Below, piece by piece: positions 63,632-64,000 of a stretch of DNA of 64,000 nt. The translations under genes were made by a program, and so were the position numbers. The notes below the pieces were generated by a model. That model was given only the letters and a program-made list of their open reading frames with translations, was not told the DNA's origin and searched no databases. The stretch's first letter is position 1; every line of letters starts with the position of its first letter. The DNA is from Rhizobiaceae bacterium (GTDB taxonomy: Bacteria > Pseudomonadota > Alphaproteobacteria > Rhizobiales > Rhizobiaceae): the NCBI GenBank assembly GCA_028279875.1, contig JANQMU010000097.1, positions 25,206 through 89,205 of the forward strand, read 5' to 3'.

Positions 63632-63832
63632 TTCGCCTTCCTGTCCGGCAGGCGCGTCTGCGCCGCGCGCCTTTCACACTTAAAGCCGGCGGGCACAATT
63701 GCAACCACTGACCGACGGCGAGACCGAAGCCGGAATCGGTCCTCGTTCATGTCTTGCTGCTCATTTTGCGGGTGACGTCGCCGCAAAAGAGAATCGTTTC
63801 CATTTGAGCCGGACACGCATTAGATAGTCGCC

Positions 63833-64000
63833 ATGGCAAAAAGCGTCTCCGGCCCCGAAATCGAAAAACTGATCCAGCTTCTGGCGCGGGTTCCGGGCCT
63901 CGGTCCGCGCTCGGCGCGCCGGGCGGCGCTGCATATGATCAAGAAAAAGGACCAGTTGCTGGCGCCGCTGTCGGAGGCGATGGCGGAGGCGTGCGAAAAA
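63833..64000 (+). CDS. recR: Recombination protein RecR, 3' partial
   Basis: The first 56 codons are present. [20 protein letters not shown] is followed by the helix-hairpin-helix [19 protein letters not shown], the RecR hallmark, and the Cys zinc finger would come next. The frame runs off the window. RecR loads RecA at gaps with RecF and RecO. It is normally the gene after ybaB, but here ybaB is 31 kb away, in the opposite orientation. Confidence 0.93.
   Translation, partial: MAKSVSGPEIEKLIQLLARVPGLGPRSARRAALHMIKKKDQLLAPLSEAMAEACEK

Noticed and set aside
1-64000. CRISPR arrays, tRNA and rRNA genes
   Set aside because: No regularly spaced identical repeats were seen, and no T-loop plus acceptor-stem pattern or rRNA sequence was recognised on either strand. 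A dedicated search could still find a tRNA I missed.

Overview
The window is GC-rich alphaproteobacterial chromosome, most likely from a Hyphomicrobiales (Rhizobiales) relative. Supporting signs are an MmcB-type nuclease protein next to an FrcC/FrcA-like sugar ABC transporter, a DnaX whose zinc-binding module is degenerate in the alphaproteobacterial way, an FNR/FixK-type site, QueG, GlcB and two periplasmic L,D-transpeptidases. No close species call is possible from sequence alone.

Layout. 1-3 kb: end of a sugar ABC transporter (permease, ATPase), mmcB, and an L,D-transpeptidase lipoprotein closed by a clear terminator. 3-16 kb: a long minus-strand catabolic block. Read from its regulator end it runs: divergent PAS-LuxR regulator (+), M20 deacylase, peptide-type ABC transporter (binding protein, two permeases, fused double ATPase), aldehyde dehydrogenase, short-chain dehydrogenase, then a three-subunit molybdenum hydroxylase (coxS, coxL, coxM; form II-like AYRGAGR loop). 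16.6-17.8 kb: two paralogous secreted eight-cysteine proteins of unknown function. 17.8-21.1 kb: an orphan second CoxL-like subunit with a LysR regulator. 21-41 kb: mostly housekeeping and cell-envelope genes (epimerase, queG, GST, uppP, hydantoinase A-like, second L,D-transpeptidase, TPR protein, DUF805, malate synthase G, ybaB, dnaX, a RES/Xre toxin-antitoxin pair, the SRP RNA gene, HIT, nudC, TetR/MFS pair, CNNM protein).

41-58 kb looks like an accessory half: short regulator-target modules with visible palindromic operators (ArsR/desaturase, Lrp/threonine aldolase-aldo/keto reductase, FNR box/NTF2-like, TetR/beta-helix membrane protein, ArsR/SRPBCC), a truncated hydrolase, an MBL lactonase-like gene, and a two-transporter phosphate cassette bracketed by a duplicated gene end. 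Degenerate copies of one intergenic repeat recur through this part. 58.7-62.7 kb holds a reduced alpha-glucoside locus (GH13 glucosidase, binding protein, AraC regulator, no permeases). The window ends with gshB and the first 56 codons of recR.

Several things deserve a second look. The dnaX-ybaB pair and recR, normally contiguous, lie about 31 kb apart in an arrangement that one inversion would repair. The other main leads are the Cys-rich paralogue pair, the phosphate cassette flanked by a duplicated MBL gene end, and a set of operators that can be assigned to specific regulators.
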